NCBI GenBank assembly: GCA_020636095.1
Contig: JACJYN010000007.1
Coordinates: 124,001-188,000, forward strand
DNA: 64,000 nt
Origin: Lewinellaceae bacterium
Lineage (GTDB): Bacteria; Bacteroidota; Bacteroidia; Chitinophagales; Saprospiraceae
Reading direction: 5' to 3'
The number at the start of each line of letters is the position of its first letter. Within the stretch, counting starts at the first letter, position 1. A model generated the notes under the pieces. The model did not search any database, was not told where the DNA came from, and saw only the letters and a program-made list of their open reading frames with translations. This document shows positions 9,701 through 18,087 of the stretch, one piece after another. Made by a program: the position numbers and the translations under genes.

Positions 9701-9763
9701 CGGCAGGCCGAAGAACGCCTCCGGCAACTAAAAGCAGAAGCGGAAAAAAAGAACAATGATTAA
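6752..9763 (+). CDS. Giant secreted Ala/Glu-rich coiled-coil protein
   Basis: The protein has 1003 residues and a signal peptide (MRFIPFVLVLLFCCLARNAQSQ). A globular region of about 150 residues follows, which I do not recognise, then a Pro/Ser-rich spacer (about 190-215). From about 215 to the end it is one charged helix built from degenerate 11-residue units of the type EEVAxAREKAA. An 11-residue period points to a hendecad, straighter or right-handed coiled coil rather than a heptad one. A rod this long would reach far across the periplasm or off the surface. No anchor or sorting domain is visible at the C terminus (AEKKNND). Antisense frames through it are composition artefacts. Function unknown. 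Confidence 0.8.
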   Translation: MRFIPFVLVLLFCCLARNAQSQCEALIVEDKVIDGTHVLRTINQTLVVRGNYTYSMELRSNSKGITAKLFSKAGVEFNQDDEIIFMDDNGMRRSYRFVGMGEMEREGGTPVYHNILQLDLAAIQWFANSGINVLYIKNNISNQMRKFTINESRQSEFKQLAACFNQRLDKEKVNDVELVDNEIKVEPSVKQEAKPDSPSSTGNPSRTASNPSNDQEVDELRRELRDVKEKLRQEIAAEKTKAEQIKSVLQEEVALSKENAANQKKKYADEVVEARQKATAEIEASRQQLAEQVKEARDRAASELEKITLDVAEARQRANEAIQEAQLASAKEVAAAREKAAEEIRAVKEKLDLAKLEYADEVASARENSAAELQRIREETAGLVTQARTQAKDEKQRTVEEVVSSKKTASEQILQTKEEAAQEIGQIREQAALEKERLAFELAEARRRVAEEKALLQERSVSEIADIKENAAREKEASALEVANARKRAAEEVAEARQQTATEKALAKEEAEKAHQSSAEEVAAVREKAALTIKEIGEQEAAKVAEARSKAEEERTKVAEEVAAARERAAAEVTRIQEELKKAIAEAQKKKEEVQQASAEEVISAKQRAQEEIEKARTMASAKVEEANKNAATAKEEYASSVANAQNTAENRIKEIQQEAAAAVTAARAKEAEIKNMTAEEIVAAREKATAELTRLREATAQEIGQAREQAERVKQESANQIAEARRNAAENVAQTKKEEAEAVRQARENSANERQRLASEVAQAKERAAQEVGAINEQAANEVKTTREKVAKEKESLALQALQAREEAALTIAKAKETAAQEVAVTQRQAAEAVAKAKADAETRQAELIQQVKMSEEKSRTEIANARAAAKEEVETARREAAERKNQYAQEAEAARKLSLEEINTVKKEASEAIYQAKQEAVKQITKVKEDTAEQIAAERAKGEEVKKAVAEQIAADKRKADDARTQAQEEQRRLNELQEQARQAEERLRQLKAEAEKKNND

Positions 9764-9836
9764 AATGGAGCTTTTTTTATCCCTGCGATCTTGTTAAAAA
9801 CGCGTTAATTTTCGAAAAATTAAGGCTTTTATCGCT

Positions 9837-9884
9837 AAAACGCCCCCAGATTTCTAACAATCTATAGATATTTGGGGGCGTTTT
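9837..9884 (+). terminator. Stem-loop terminator after the coiled-coil gene
   Basis: Arms AAAACGCCCCCA (9837-9848) and TGGGGGCGTTTT (9873-9884) are perfectly complementary across a 24-nt loop, and a T-run follows. The right arm ends five bases before the next ATG at 9890, so the terminator or hairpin lies directly on that gene's start. Confidence 0.7.
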
Positions 9885-9889
9885 TATTC

Positions 9890-11341
9890 ATGAAAATCCA
9901 AAAACTAATGAGATTCCTGGCTATACTGCTTTTTTCTGCTTTTTTCTGCTGGCCCAATGTGAAGGCGGATGCCAGTAATGGCGGGCACCAGATCAGTATT
10001 GAACTAAAGAATTACGACGAACCGCAGCTCTTCCTCGGCTACCACTACGGAGACAAACAATACCTGCAGGATACCGTTGAGAAAAACAAGGCTGGGTTCT
10101 TTGTATTTGAAGGCGAAGAACCCCTGTCTCCCGGCGTATATCTGGTAGTGATGGCGCCCGACAATAAGTACTTCCAGTTACTGGTCACCGATGAGGAGCA
10201 AAACTTCAAGGTGTTTGTTAATGCGGAAAACCCAACTCAGGAGATTCGCTTTGAAAATGCGCCCGACAACCAGTTGTTTTACGAGTACCTTTCTTTCCTG
10301 GAGGAGAAAAAACCTATGGCCGACCAGTTGGCCGAACAGATAACTGCGGCAGAAGATGACAGCCAACGGAAAGCGCTTCAGGATAAACGCTCTAAGATCG
10401 ATGAGGAAGTCAAAGATTTTCAGGCGTCGCTCATCCGCCGGAAGCCCGGGTCGCTTACCGCGGCGATCATAAAGGCCAACCTGCCGCTCGATACCCCTGA
10501 GTTTGAGGGCACAGAGGAGGAAATTCAACTGAAGCGCTGGAGATATTCTCAGGATCATTACTTTGACAACCTCGATCTCGGCGACCCCCGCATGCTGCGC
10601 ACCCCCTTCCTGTTTCAGCGGGTGGATTATTTTGTCCATAAACTACAGGTCCAGCACCCGGACACCATCTCCTGGGCCATCGATCAGGTGCTGGAACGGA
10701 TGAAGCCGGCCGAAGAAACGTTTAAGTATTACCTCATCCATTTCCTCAATGAATACGCCAAATCCAATATTGTGGGTATGGACGCCGTCTATGTCCACCT
10801 CGTCAATAAGTATTACGCCACCGGGATGGCGCCCTGGACAGATGAAGAACAGTTGGAAAAGATCATCGAGAATGCAAAGGCGCTGGAACCCCTGCTGATC
10901 GGTAAGATCGCGCCCAACATCAAACTGCAAAAACGGGACGGTTCCCCCATCGAACTGTACGATGTCGAATCCGAATATACCATCCTTTACTTTTGGCGAT
11001 ACGACTGCGGGCACTGCAAAAAGTCGACGCCTTTCATGAAGGAGTTTTACGAAAAATACAAGGACAAGGGTGTTAAGATCGTTGCCGTCTGCGCTAAGTT
11101 CACCGATGAAATACCGGATTGCTGGAAGTACATCGACGACAATGAGATCGGCGACTGGCTGCACACCGTTGACGAATACCACCGCTCCCGGTTCATGACG
11201 GTGTACAATATCAAATCCACTCCTCAGCTCTATATCCTGGACCGCAACAAGGAAATCCTCTCCAAACGGATCGGCGCAGAGCAACTGGAGGAGGTCATGG
11301 ATAAAATTATTGAGATGAGAGAAAAGGAAGGGAAGGAATGA
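9890..11341 (+). CDS. TlpA-like thioredoxin-fold lipid/envelope protein (DUF4369/DUF5106 type)
   Basis: 483 residues from ATG 9890; an upstream in-frame TTG lies inside the terminator stem and is rejected. A hydrophobic signal sequence (MRFLAILLFSAFFCWPNVKADA) is followed by an N-terminal beta domain like DUF4369, a helical middle, and a C-terminal thioredoxin fold with the redox pair CGHC at about 373-376 (YFWRYDCGHCKKSTPFM). Such Bacteroidota proteins act in the periplasm in disulfide or envelope redox chemistry. The partner is unknown. It is monocistronic, with a convergent SDR gene downstream. Confidence 0.87.
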   Translation: MKIQKLMRFLAILLFSAFFCWPNVKADASNGGHQISIELKNYDEPQLFLGYHYGDKQYLQDTVEKNKAGFFVFEGEEPLSPGVYLVVMAPDNKYFQLLVTDEEQNFKVFVNAENPTQEIRFENAPDNQLFYEYLSFLEEKKPMADQLAEQITAAEDDSQRKALQDKRSKIDEEVKDFQASLIRRKPGSLTAAIIKANLPLDTPEFEGTEEEIQLKRWRYSQDHYFDNLDLGDPRMLRTPFLFQRVDYFVHKLQVQHPDTISWAIDQVLERMKPAEETFKYYLIHFLNEYAKSNIVGMDAVYVHLVNKYYATGMAPWTDEEQLEKIIENAKALEPLLIGKIAPNIKLQKRDGSPIELYDVESEYTILYFWRYDCGHCKKSTPFMKEFYEKYKDKGVKIVAVCAKFTDEIPDCWKYIDDNEIGDWLHTVDEYHRSRFMTVYNIKSTPQLYILDRNKEILSKRIGAEQLEEVMDKIIEMREKEGKE

Positions 11342-11402
11342 GGGAATGAGTAAGCCGGCATTCAATCAATCGTTCCTTTATTCCCTCATTCCATACCTCA
11401 AC

Positions 11403-12194
11403 TCAACTCACCTTCAACCCCCTGGCGATTCGGGAGAACAGCCTGGGGAAGAAGCGTTTGATATAGACGCCCAGGATTTCTTTTCCTCCGATCAGCACCT
11501 CCTCTTTTTCCCGGGCGATGGCGCGGAGGGCTTTTTCTGCAAAGACGCCGGGGTCCATGCCATTTCGGGTCGCTTCAGCCATTTTTTTGTTGGCGGAGCC
11601 ATCGGCGGTCAGGGCGTTAATGGTGACGTTGGTGTGCACGTATCCCGGGCAAATAAGGGTTACTTTGACGCCTTGCTCGTGGATTTCGGCGCGCAGGCTG
11701 TCGAAATAACCGTGCAAGGCGTGCTTGGAAGCGGCGTAAGCGGAGCGCCGGGGCGTTCCTATTTTGCCCATTACACTGCTGATGACGACGATCTGGCCTC
11801 CTTTTTGCCCGAGCATGGAAGGTAGCACGGCCTTGGTTAGCGCGACAGTTCCAAGGAAATTGACTTCCATTATCTTTTTATCGACTTCAAACAGGGTATC
11901 TTTGACCGCCGACCGCTGAGAAATGCCCGCGTTATTAATAAGTACCTGAATATTTCCGAAGCGGCCCAGGGCCTGTTGCACCAGGACGGGCAGGCTGGCA
12001 AAGTCGGTGACATCCATAGGTAGCACCATGATCTCGGTTGTGGCCGGGCAATTTTGCCTGACCCGCTGTAATTCCTGCTCGTTGCGGCTGGAGAGAATGA
12101 GTTTGGCGCCCCGGTTGGCAAACGCGTAGGCCAGGTGCTCTCCGATACCCGAGGACGCACCGGTGATCCAAACTACTTGACTGGAAAAAGACAT
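11403..12194 (-). CDS. Short-chain dehydrogenase/reductase
   Basis: 263 residues from ATG 12194; a longer TTG-initiated form would add 17 unlikely residues. The NAD(P)-binding motif TGASSGIG is at 11-18, NNAG at 87-90, and the catalytic S140, Y153 and K157 (YAASK) are in place. This is a classical SDR, possibly of the DHRS7-like group that reduces ketones or lipids. The substrate cannot be told. It is divergent from sixA with an 89-bp spacer. Confidence 0.9.
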   Translation of the reverse strand: MSFSSQVVWITGASSGIGEHLAYAFANRGAKLILSSRNEQELQRVRQNCPATTEIMVLPMDVTDFASLPVLVQQALGRFGNIQVLINNAGISQRSAVKDTLFEVDKKIMEVNFLGTVALTKAVLPSMLGQKGGQIVVISSVMGKIGTPRRSAYAASKHALHGYFDSLRAEIHEQGVKVTLICPGYVHTNVTINALTADGSANKKMAEATRNGMDPGVFAEKALRAIAREKEEVLIGGKEILGVYIKRFFPRLFSRIARGLKVS

Positions 12195-12253
12195 CGATTT
12201 TTTTTCAGGTGACAGGAAATGGTGTGTTTCAATAATGTGAAGCAAATTTCCGT

Positions 12254-12261
12254 TATTTTTG
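12254..12261 (+). promoter_or_regulatory. Candidate -7 box for the sixA operon
   Basis: TATTTTTG fits TAnnTTTG and lies 22 bp before the sixA ATG. The -33 element is weak (TTTC at 12227-12230). Confidence 0.4.
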
Positions 12262-12283
12262 CAGAAAATGAACCATACGGCCT

Positions 12284-12781
12284 ATGAAAACCGTTTTTTT
12301 TGTCCGCCATGCCAAATCTAGCTGGGATCATCCCTCCCTTAGAGACATTGACCGCCCGCTTAGCAAAAGAGGCGAACGGGACGCTCCATTTATGGGTAAG
12401 CTCCTTCGCGGCCAAGGAATTCAGCCGGACCGGCTGATCTCAAGCCCCGCCAAACGGGCCTTCACCACCGCCCGGCATTTTGCCAAAGCCTTCGGCATTC
12501 CGGAAGAAGAGGTGGAGGTCGATAAGCGGATTTATGACGCCTATCCGGAGGATATCCTGGATATCGTGCAAGAACTGCCGGAAGACTATTCCGTGGTGCT
12601 GCTCTTTGGCCATAACCCTACCTTTACCGGGGTAGCCAACCTGTTTACCGAGGATTACATTTCCAACGTGCCGACCTGTGGTATTTTTCGGATCGATGCG
12701 GATATCAACTCCTGGCCCGATTTCCGGGAAGGGCATGGCCGCCTGGCGGAATACTATTTCCCCAAACAATACTTTGATTGA
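12284..12781 (+). CDS. sixA: SixA-like phosphohistidine phosphatase
   Basis: A 165-residue histidine-phosphatase-superfamily protein. The nucleophile motif RHA is at 8-10 (FFVRHAKSSW), and LFGHNPT carries the second conserved His. SixA family members remove phosphate from phosphohistidine, for example on phosphotransfer proteins; that substrate is family knowledge and not proven here. The stop codon TGA overlaps the ATG of the next gene by one base, implying translational coupling. Confidence 0.88.
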   Translation: MKTVFFVRHAKSSWDHPSLRDIDRPLSKRGERDAPFMGKLLRGQGIQPDRLISSPAKRAFTTARHFAKAFGIPEEEVEVDKRIYDAYPEDILDIVQELPEDYSVVLLFGHNPTFTGVANLFTEDYISNVPTCGIFRIDADINSWPDFREGHGRLAEYYFPKQYFD

Positions 12782-13182
12782 TGAAGGGACGAAACGGGGT
12801 TTTGGGGCATGTTTGCAGGCCCAACCTGCTCTCGGATTTTTATGTTGTTGTGGGCATCGCCTGCCTCCTGTTGGCCTCGTTGGTCTCCTGTAGCCAGAAG
12901 CCGCCTGCTTTGGCGATAGATGAGGATAAGCTGGTGGAGGTGCTCATCGATGTACACATCGCCGAGGCTGCCGTACAGTCATTGCGCGGGGCCACTAAAG
13001 ATAGCGTGATCAATGCCTACTACGATCAGATCTTCGAGATTCACGGCCTGAGCAGGGAGGAATTTGTAACAACCATGGAAATCCTTCGTACTGACCCAAA
13101 GCGAACGGAAGAACTCTACTCCAAAATTATGGCGGAAATGGAGCGTCAGGACGTAGCAGAAGAGGAGAAAGAAAAAGAATAG
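12781..13182 (+). CDS. DUF4296-type small lipoprotein
   Basis: 133 residues from ATG 12781. A hydrophobic segment with a lipobox-like LVSC (LLASLVSCSQ) is followed by a compact helical domain, IDVHIAEAAVQ...YYDQIFEIHGLSREEF, typical of DUF4296, a Bacteroidota envelope family of unknown function. The positively charged lead before the hydrophobic segment is unusually long (about 17 residues). It is coupled to sixA by a 1-base overlap. Confidence 0.8.
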   Translation: MKGRNGVLGHVCRPNLLSDFYVVVGIACLLLASLVSCSQKPPALAIDEDKLVEVLIDVHIAEAAVQSLRGATKDSVINAYYDQIFEIHGLSREEFVTTMEILRTDPKRTEELYSKIMAEMERQDVAEEEKEKE

Positions 13183-13318
13183 AGGGCCCCTGTTCGCAGT
13201 TTTACCCGATGAGTTAACATATTCTTAATGTCGCGCCCTAAGCCAGAGCAATCAAAAGGCGTAACTTTGTTATTTGCATCGAACCTAGTTCTTAGCGTAT
13301 TTCTGGGAAAAACGCCAG

Positions 13319-13326
13319 TAATTTTG
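13319..13326 (+). promoter_or_regulatory. Candidate -7 box for the PhoB-like gene
   Basis: TAATTTTG matches TAnnTTTG immediately before the ATG at 13334, which would give a leaderless or near-leaderless transcript. No clear -33 box is seen. Confidence 0.3.
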
Positions 13327-13333
13327 AAATATA

Positions 13334-14017
13334 ATGGAATCTGTAAAAATCCTTGTGGTCGACGATGAGCCGGATATCCTGGAATTCCTGAGATATAATC
13401 TTATCAAAGAAGGCTATAATGTTCTAACCGCCGGCAATGGCGAGGAAGGGTTGAAAATAGCAATGGCTGAATTGCCCAACCTGATCATTCTCGATATAAT
13501 GATGCCTAAAATGGACGGCGTGGAAGTGTGCCGCCAATTGCGCAACAAACCGGAGTTCGACCGTACGGTCATCACCTTCCTGACGGCCCGTGAGGAAGAT
13601 TATTCGCAGATTGCCGCCCTGGATGTGGGCGGAGATGATTATATTACCAAACCTATCCGGCCGCGGGTATTTCTCAGCCGGGTGAAAGCCCTGTTGCGGC
13701 GATCGGAGCGGGCGGAAGTAATAGAAGAGCCGGACGTCATCGAGGTTTCCGGGCTGATCATCGATAAAGAACGGGTTACGGTAACAAAAGACGAAGAAGT
13801 GATCGAGCTGGCCAAGAAGGAGTTCGAACTGCTTCACCTGCTCGTTTCCAAGCCAGGGAAAGTGTTTTCCCGCGAAGAAATATTCAACAAAGTGTGGGGT
13901 ACCGATGTAATTGTAGGTAACCGAACCATTGATGTGCACATCCGCAAGCTTAGGGAAAAGATAGGCGAACACTACATCAAAACCATCAAGGGCATCGGTT
14001 ATAAGTTTGAGTTTTAA
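13334..14017 (+). CDS. OmpR/PhoB-family response regulator
   Basis: 227 residues. The receiver domain has D10/D11, phospho-acceptor D54 (LIILDIMMPKMDG) and the KP switch lysine (DDYITKPI). A winged-helix Trans_reg_C domain fills about 130-225, ending with the usual TIDVHIRKLREKIG...KGIGYKFEF. The sensor kinase gene starts 22 bp downstream, so the pair forms a two-component operon. It resembles PhoB, but no pho genes are nearby to confirm phosphate as the signal. Confidence 0.94.
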   Translation: MESVKILVVDDEPDILEFLRYNLIKEGYNVLTAGNGEEGLKIAMAELPNLIILDIMMPKMDGVEVCRQLRNKPEFDRTVITFLTAREEDYSQIAALDVGGDDYITKPIRPRVFLSRVKALLRRSERAEVIEEPDVIEVSGLIIDKERVTVTKDEEVIELAKKEFELLHLLVSKPGKVFSREEIFNKVWGTDVIVGNRTIDVHIRKLREKIGEHYIKTIKGIGYKFEF

Positions 14018-14039
14018 TCAGGGCTAAAGACAGTGTTGG

Positions 14040-15095
14040 ATGTTGAAAAATCCTACTCCTCAGGAAATTGCCTTATTCGTTTCGCTTTACATCACAGCAG
14101 CAGCGTTGACCGCCTGGCTGATGATCGAAGCTGTAAAGCAATGGGCCAACCCGCCCTGGGTGGTGGAATTGCTGGTTATGAGCCTCGGCTTGTTCACTGC
14201 CGCCTATTTCACTACCATCTATTACCTCCGAAAATACATCTACCGGAAAATCAAGCTTATCTACAAGACCATTCACAAGCACAAACTGTCTACTCAGGAG
14301 AAGAGCAAATCCATTGATGTTCGGGCCAACATTATCGATGAGGTTGAAAAGCAGGTGGCAGAATGGGCAGAGCAGCAGAAGGAAGAGATCGATAAGTATA
14401 AAGCCTGGGCGGAATATCGCCGCCACTTCGTAGGAGACATCTCCCACGAACTGAAAACGCCCATTTTTAATATTCAGGGATACCTGCATACCCTGCTCGA
14501 CGGGGCCATTCACGATGAAGAGGTCAATGTCAAGTTTATCCGGAAAGCAGCCAAGAACCTGGAGCGCCTGCATACCATCGTGGAAGACCTGGAAGCCATC
14601 TCCCGCCTCGAATCGGGCGAGCTCATTCTGGAATTACAGGCTTTCGATATCCGGAAGCTGACGGACGAGGTGTTTGAAGATCTTGAGATTAAAGCTGCTC
14701 AACGGAATATTACCCTCGAATTTAAAGAGGGCGCCGCCCAGAACTTCCGTGTGCTGGCCGACCGCGAAAGCATTCGCCAGGTGATGACCAACCTGATCAG
14801 CAACTCTATCAAATATGGCAAGGAAGACGGCCACACCCGCATCGGCTTTTACGATATGGATAAAAACATCCTGATCGAAGTGGCCGACAACGGGCTGGGT
14901 ATTCCCAAGAAACACATCAACCACGTCTTCGACCGCTTCTACCGCGTAGATAAAAGCCGCTCTCGGGCGCAGGGTGGTTCCGGCCTGGGGCTTTCCATCG
15001 TCAAACATATCATCGAAGCCCACAAGCAGACCATCAACGTGCGGAGTACGCCCGATTTAGGGTCTACTTTTGGCTTTACTTTACAGAAGGCTTAA
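14040..15095 (+). CDS. PhoR-like sensor histidine kinase
   Basis: 351 residues. Two membrane helices (about 12-30 and 38-58) with almost no periplasmic loop suggest it senses within the membrane or cytoplasm. A linker helix follows, then HisKA with phospho-acceptor His in FVGDISHELKTPIF (about 138), and HATPase_c with N-box (NLISNSIKYGK), G1 (VADNGLGIP) and G2 (GGSGLGLSIVKHI). It is the partner of the response regulator upstream. The ABC-F gene starts 8 bp after its stop and is probably co-transcribed. Confidence 0.93.
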   Translation: MLKNPTPQEIALFVSLYITAAALTAWLMIEAVKQWANPPWVVELLVMSLGLFTAAYFTTIYYLRKYIYRKIKLIYKTIHKHKLSTQEKSKSIDVRANIIDEVEKQVAEWAEQQKEEIDKYKAWAEYRRHFVGDISHELKTPIFNIQGYLHTLLDGAIHDEEVNVKFIRKAAKNLERLHTIVEDLEAISRLESGELILELQAFDIRKLTDEVFEDLEIKAAQRNITLEFKEGAAQNFRVLADRESIRQVMTNLISNSIKYGKEDGHTRIGFYDMDKNILIEVADNGLGIPKKHINHVFDRFYRVDKSRSRAQGGSGLGLSIVKHIIEAHKQTINVRSTPDLGSTFGFTLQKA

Positions 15096-15103
15096 ATATT
15101 AAT

Positions 15104-17020
15104 ATGATTACTGCCAGCAATATATATATACAATATGGAGACCGCATTTTACTCGATCACGTTAATCTGGTGATCGGCGAGCGGGACAAAGTGGGCCTGG
15201 TGGGCCGCAACGGCGCCGGGAAGTCCACCATGCTCAAGGTCATCGCCGGCACTATGAGCCCGGATGAAGGGACGATCGCCCGGCCCTCAGAGAGTACCCT
15301 GGGCTTCCTGCATCAGGAGATGAGCCTGCCGAAAGGCAAGACAGTCATGGATGAAACCCTCACCGCCTTTGACGAAGCCAAACGCCTGGATAAACGCCTG
15401 GCAGCGCTCAACGAAGAGATCACCATCCGCACTGATTACGAAAGTGACGGCTACCACCGCCTGATCGAAGAACTGTCGGAGGCGACCGAACGATTCCAGT
15501 TGCTGGGCGGCCATTCTATGGAGGCGGAAGCGGAAAAAGTGCTCAAGGGGCTGGGTTTTACTCAGAAAGATATGGGCCGGCTGACCGACGAGTTCAGCGG
15601 AGGCTGGCAAATGCGGATTGAGTTGGCCAAAATGCTGCTGCAACGCCCCGATTTTTTGCTGCTCGATGAGCCCACCAACCACCTGGATATCGAATCCATC
15701 ATCTGGCTGGAACGCTTTCTGCGCGACTATAGCGGCGCGATCGTGGTCATTTCCCACGATAAACAGTTCCTGGATAATATCACCAAACGGACGGTGGAGG
15801 TGGAACTGGGTAAACTCTACGATTATAAAGCCAGCTACAGCGATTATGTGCAACTCCGCAAAGAACGGCGGGAGAAGCAGCTGGCCGCCTACGAAAACCA
15901 GCAGCGGGTGATCGCGGAAAAAGAACGCACCATCACCCGCTTCATGGCCAAGGCGTCCAAGACGAGCATGGCCCAGTCGATGCAGAAGCAGCTGAATAAA
16001 ATGGAGCGCGTCGAGATCGACGATGAGGACGTCGCGGCTATGAATATCCGGTTTCCAGCTGCCCCGCGCTCGGGGCAGGTTGTCCTGGAAGGAAAAAACG
16101 TGACTAAAAAATACGGCAACCTGTTGGTGCTGGAGGAGGTCGACCTCAAACTGGACCGCGGCGATAAGGTGGCCTTCGTCGGCCAGAACGGGCAGGGCAA
16201 AACCACCCTCGCCAAACTGATCGTCAATGAACTGACCCTGTCCAGCGGAGAGATCAAACACGGGCACAACGTTCAGATCGGGTATTACGCCCAGACCCAA
16301 AGTGACACCATGGACTCCAAGGATACGGTCCTGGAGACGATGGAAATGGCCTCGCCTCCTGAAATGCGAACCCGCCTGCGCGGCATCCTGGGGGCTTTCA
16401 TGTTCAGCGGTGAAGATGCCGATAAGAAGGTCTCCGTCCTCTCCGGCGGCGAGCGGGCCCGCCTGGCGCTGGCCTGCCTTTTGCTGCGCCCCTTCAATTT
16501 ACTGGTGCTGGATGAACCCACCAACCACCTCGATATGTTGTCGAAGGATGTGCTCAAAAAAGCCATCCAGGATTACGATGGCACGCTTATTGTAGTATCC
16601 CATGACAGAGAGTTTCTCAGTGGGTTAACGAACCGCACGATCGAATTCAGAGACCATCAATTGTACGACTACATAGGCGATGTCAATGCATTCCTTGAAA
16701 AACGGCAACTCGATAATATGCGCGATGTCGAACTCAGTACGAAATCGGCTAAGGCTGGTGGGGAAACTGCTCCCCGAAGAGAACTGAGTTTTGAAGAACG
16801 CAAACTGCTGATGCGCGCGGTCAGCAATGCCGAAAAGAAAGTACAGCGCCTGGAAGAAGAAATTGATGCCCTGGAAAAGAAAATGGCCCAGCCTGGCTTT
16901 TACGAAAGCGAGGATGCAGTGAAAACCACCCAGCGGTACCAGGATAAACAAAAACTCCTGGAAACCGCCATGGACGAATGGGAGGAAGCACAGATGGCCA
17001 TTGAAGAATATGAAGATTGA
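15104..17020 (+). CDS. ABC-F family ATPase (ribosome-associated)
   Basis: 638 residues with two ABC domains and no membrane segments. Walker A motifs are GRNGAGKST (about 32-40) and GQNGQGKTT (about 365-373), signatures FSGGWQMR and LSGGERARLAL, and both Walker B motifs end LLLDEPTNHLD or LVLDEPTNHLD. A charged interdomain linker and a C-terminal coiled coil (about 560-638) match the Uup/YdiF/EttA type, which act on the ribosomal E site. Resistance-type ABC-F proteins look similar, but nothing specific points there. Confidence 0.94.
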   Translation: MITASNIYIQYGDRILLDHVNLVIGERDKVGLVGRNGAGKSTMLKVIAGTMSPDEGTIARPSESTLGFLHQEMSLPKGKTVMDETLTAFDEAKRLDKRLAALNEEITIRTDYESDGYHRLIEELSEATERFQLLGGHSMEAEAEKVLKGLGFTQKDMGRLTDEFSGGWQMRIELAKMLLQRPDFLLLDEPTNHLDIESIIWLERFLRDYSGAIVVISHDKQFLDNITKRTVEVELGKLYDYKASYSDYVQLRKERREKQLAAYENQQRVIAEKERTITRFMAKASKTSMAQSMQKQLNKMERVEIDDEDVAAMNIRFPAAPRSGQVVLEGKNVTKKYGNLLVLEEVDLKLDRGDKVAFVGQNGQGKTTLAKLIVNELTLSSGEIKHGHNVQIGYYAQTQSDTMDSKDTVLETMEMASPPEMRTRLRGILGAFMFSGEDADKKVSVLSGGERARLALACLLLRPFNLLVLDEPTNHLDMLSKDVLKKAIQDYDGTLIVVSHDREFLSGLTNRTIEFRDHQLYDYIGDVNAFLEKRQLDNMRDVELSTKSAKAGGETAPRRELSFEERKLLMRAVSNAEKKVQRLEEEIDALEKKMAQPGFYESEDAVKTTQRYQDKQKLLETAMDEWEEAQMAIEEYED

Positions 17021-17128
17021 TCTCATTACTACACTACATCAAATACAAAACACCAATCTTCACCCTTCTTGTGTTCGTGAGCCCGGAGAGACGAGATTTA
17101 TTATGAAACACTAAAAGTAACTACTCAA

Positions 17129-18061
17129 ATGGCTCGCAAGACAACCTTTTTCACCCTGATTCTGGCCTTTATGGCCACCTGCAGTTTCGCTCAGCATGGA
17201 CAAGCATGCCAGATACCGGTTTCCTTCAGCAATAACCTCATGGTGGCTTCCTTCCAGGCCAATGGAGGGGAACTGAGACTCCTGGCCAACACCGCCGGTG
17301 GCACCTTTGTCACCAACCAGGCAATTGCCGGCCTGGGAATACCGGAAATGATCGATGAGGCCGGCAACCAATTCGTCGAACTGGACCCAATCTTATCGGG
17401 CGGCAACATGCCCCTCACCGGCAAGAAAGAGGCGCTCATCCTGCCACTGGGGCAGGGCAACCTGCCGGAAAACACCCAGGGCGCTCTGGGACAAACATGG
17501 TTCAGTTCTTACAGCTGGACCCTGGATTACCTGGAGCAGGAATTACATTGCAACACCCCTCCACTGTCCCCCCTTGGAGCCAATACCATTCCGGTGAAAT
17601 TTCGCGAAAGCGCTACCGGCCACCGCATTTCCAACCTTCCGGTAATCACTATAGAAGTAGATGGCGTAACGTTTTCCGTCATCCTGGACACGGGCGCCAA
17701 AGTGCTGCCCACAGAGGCTGCCTGCGTGGCCCTGGAAGATAATACCGGCAACTACCTGGCTACCTCCTTCATTACCGAATCCTTCTTTGAGGCATGGCGC
17801 TCCTACCACCCCGAATGGCCGGTTATCGAGCAGGCCGACCGCGAAATGGGCAACATCAAGATGATCAGAGTGCCTGAAGTTACCGTGGCCGGCCATGCCG
17901 TCGGCCCGGTTTGGTTTACCTCCCGCCCGGATGTGGAGTACACCCAGTACTGGTCCCGGTTCTCGGGGCAGCAGGTGGAAGGGGCCATCGGCGGCAACTT
18001 GCTGCAGCACTTCCGCGTCACGCTGGACTACCCCAATAAGCTGGCGAAATTTGAGCGGTAG
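17129..18061 (+). CDS. Secreted two-lobed clan-AA aspartic-protease-like protein
   Basis: 310 residues with a signal peptide (about 1-21). The sequence appears duplicated. Lobe 2 has a retropepsin-type active-site motif ILDTGA (D187), and ends with AIGGNLLQHFRVTLDYPNK, the usual last strand of this fold. Lobe 1 has LLANTAGGTF (N54 where Asp is expected) and the parallel strand LGQTWFSSYSWTLDY. It therefore looks like a pepsin-like two-lobe molecule with one catalytic Asp changed to Asn. It may be inactive, a binding protein, or active as a dimer. Substrate unknown. Confidence 0.65.
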   Translation: MARKTTFFTLILAFMATCSFAQHGQACQIPVSFSNNLMVASFQANGGELRLLANTAGGTFVTNQAIAGLGIPEMIDEAGNQFVELDPILSGGNMPLTGKKEALILPLGQGNLPENTQGALGQTWFSSYSWTLDYLEQELHCNTPPLSPLGANTIPVKFRESATGHRISNLPVITIEVDGVTFSVILDTGAKVLPTEAACVALEDNTGNYLATSFITESFFEAWRSYHPEWPVIEQADREMGNIKMIRVPEVTVAGHAVGPVWFTSRPDVEYTQYWSRFSGQQVEGAIGGNLLQHFRVTLDYPNKLAKFER

Positions 18062-18087
18062 GGTATCGCCTTCGGTTTTAGCCCAAT

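Noticed and set aside
17011..17062. TGAAGATTG/CAATCTTCA inverted pair after the ABC-F gene as a terminator
   Set aside because: The arms are 9-10 bp with a 34-nt loop and no T-run follows; the left arm is part of the coding end, so the case is weak.
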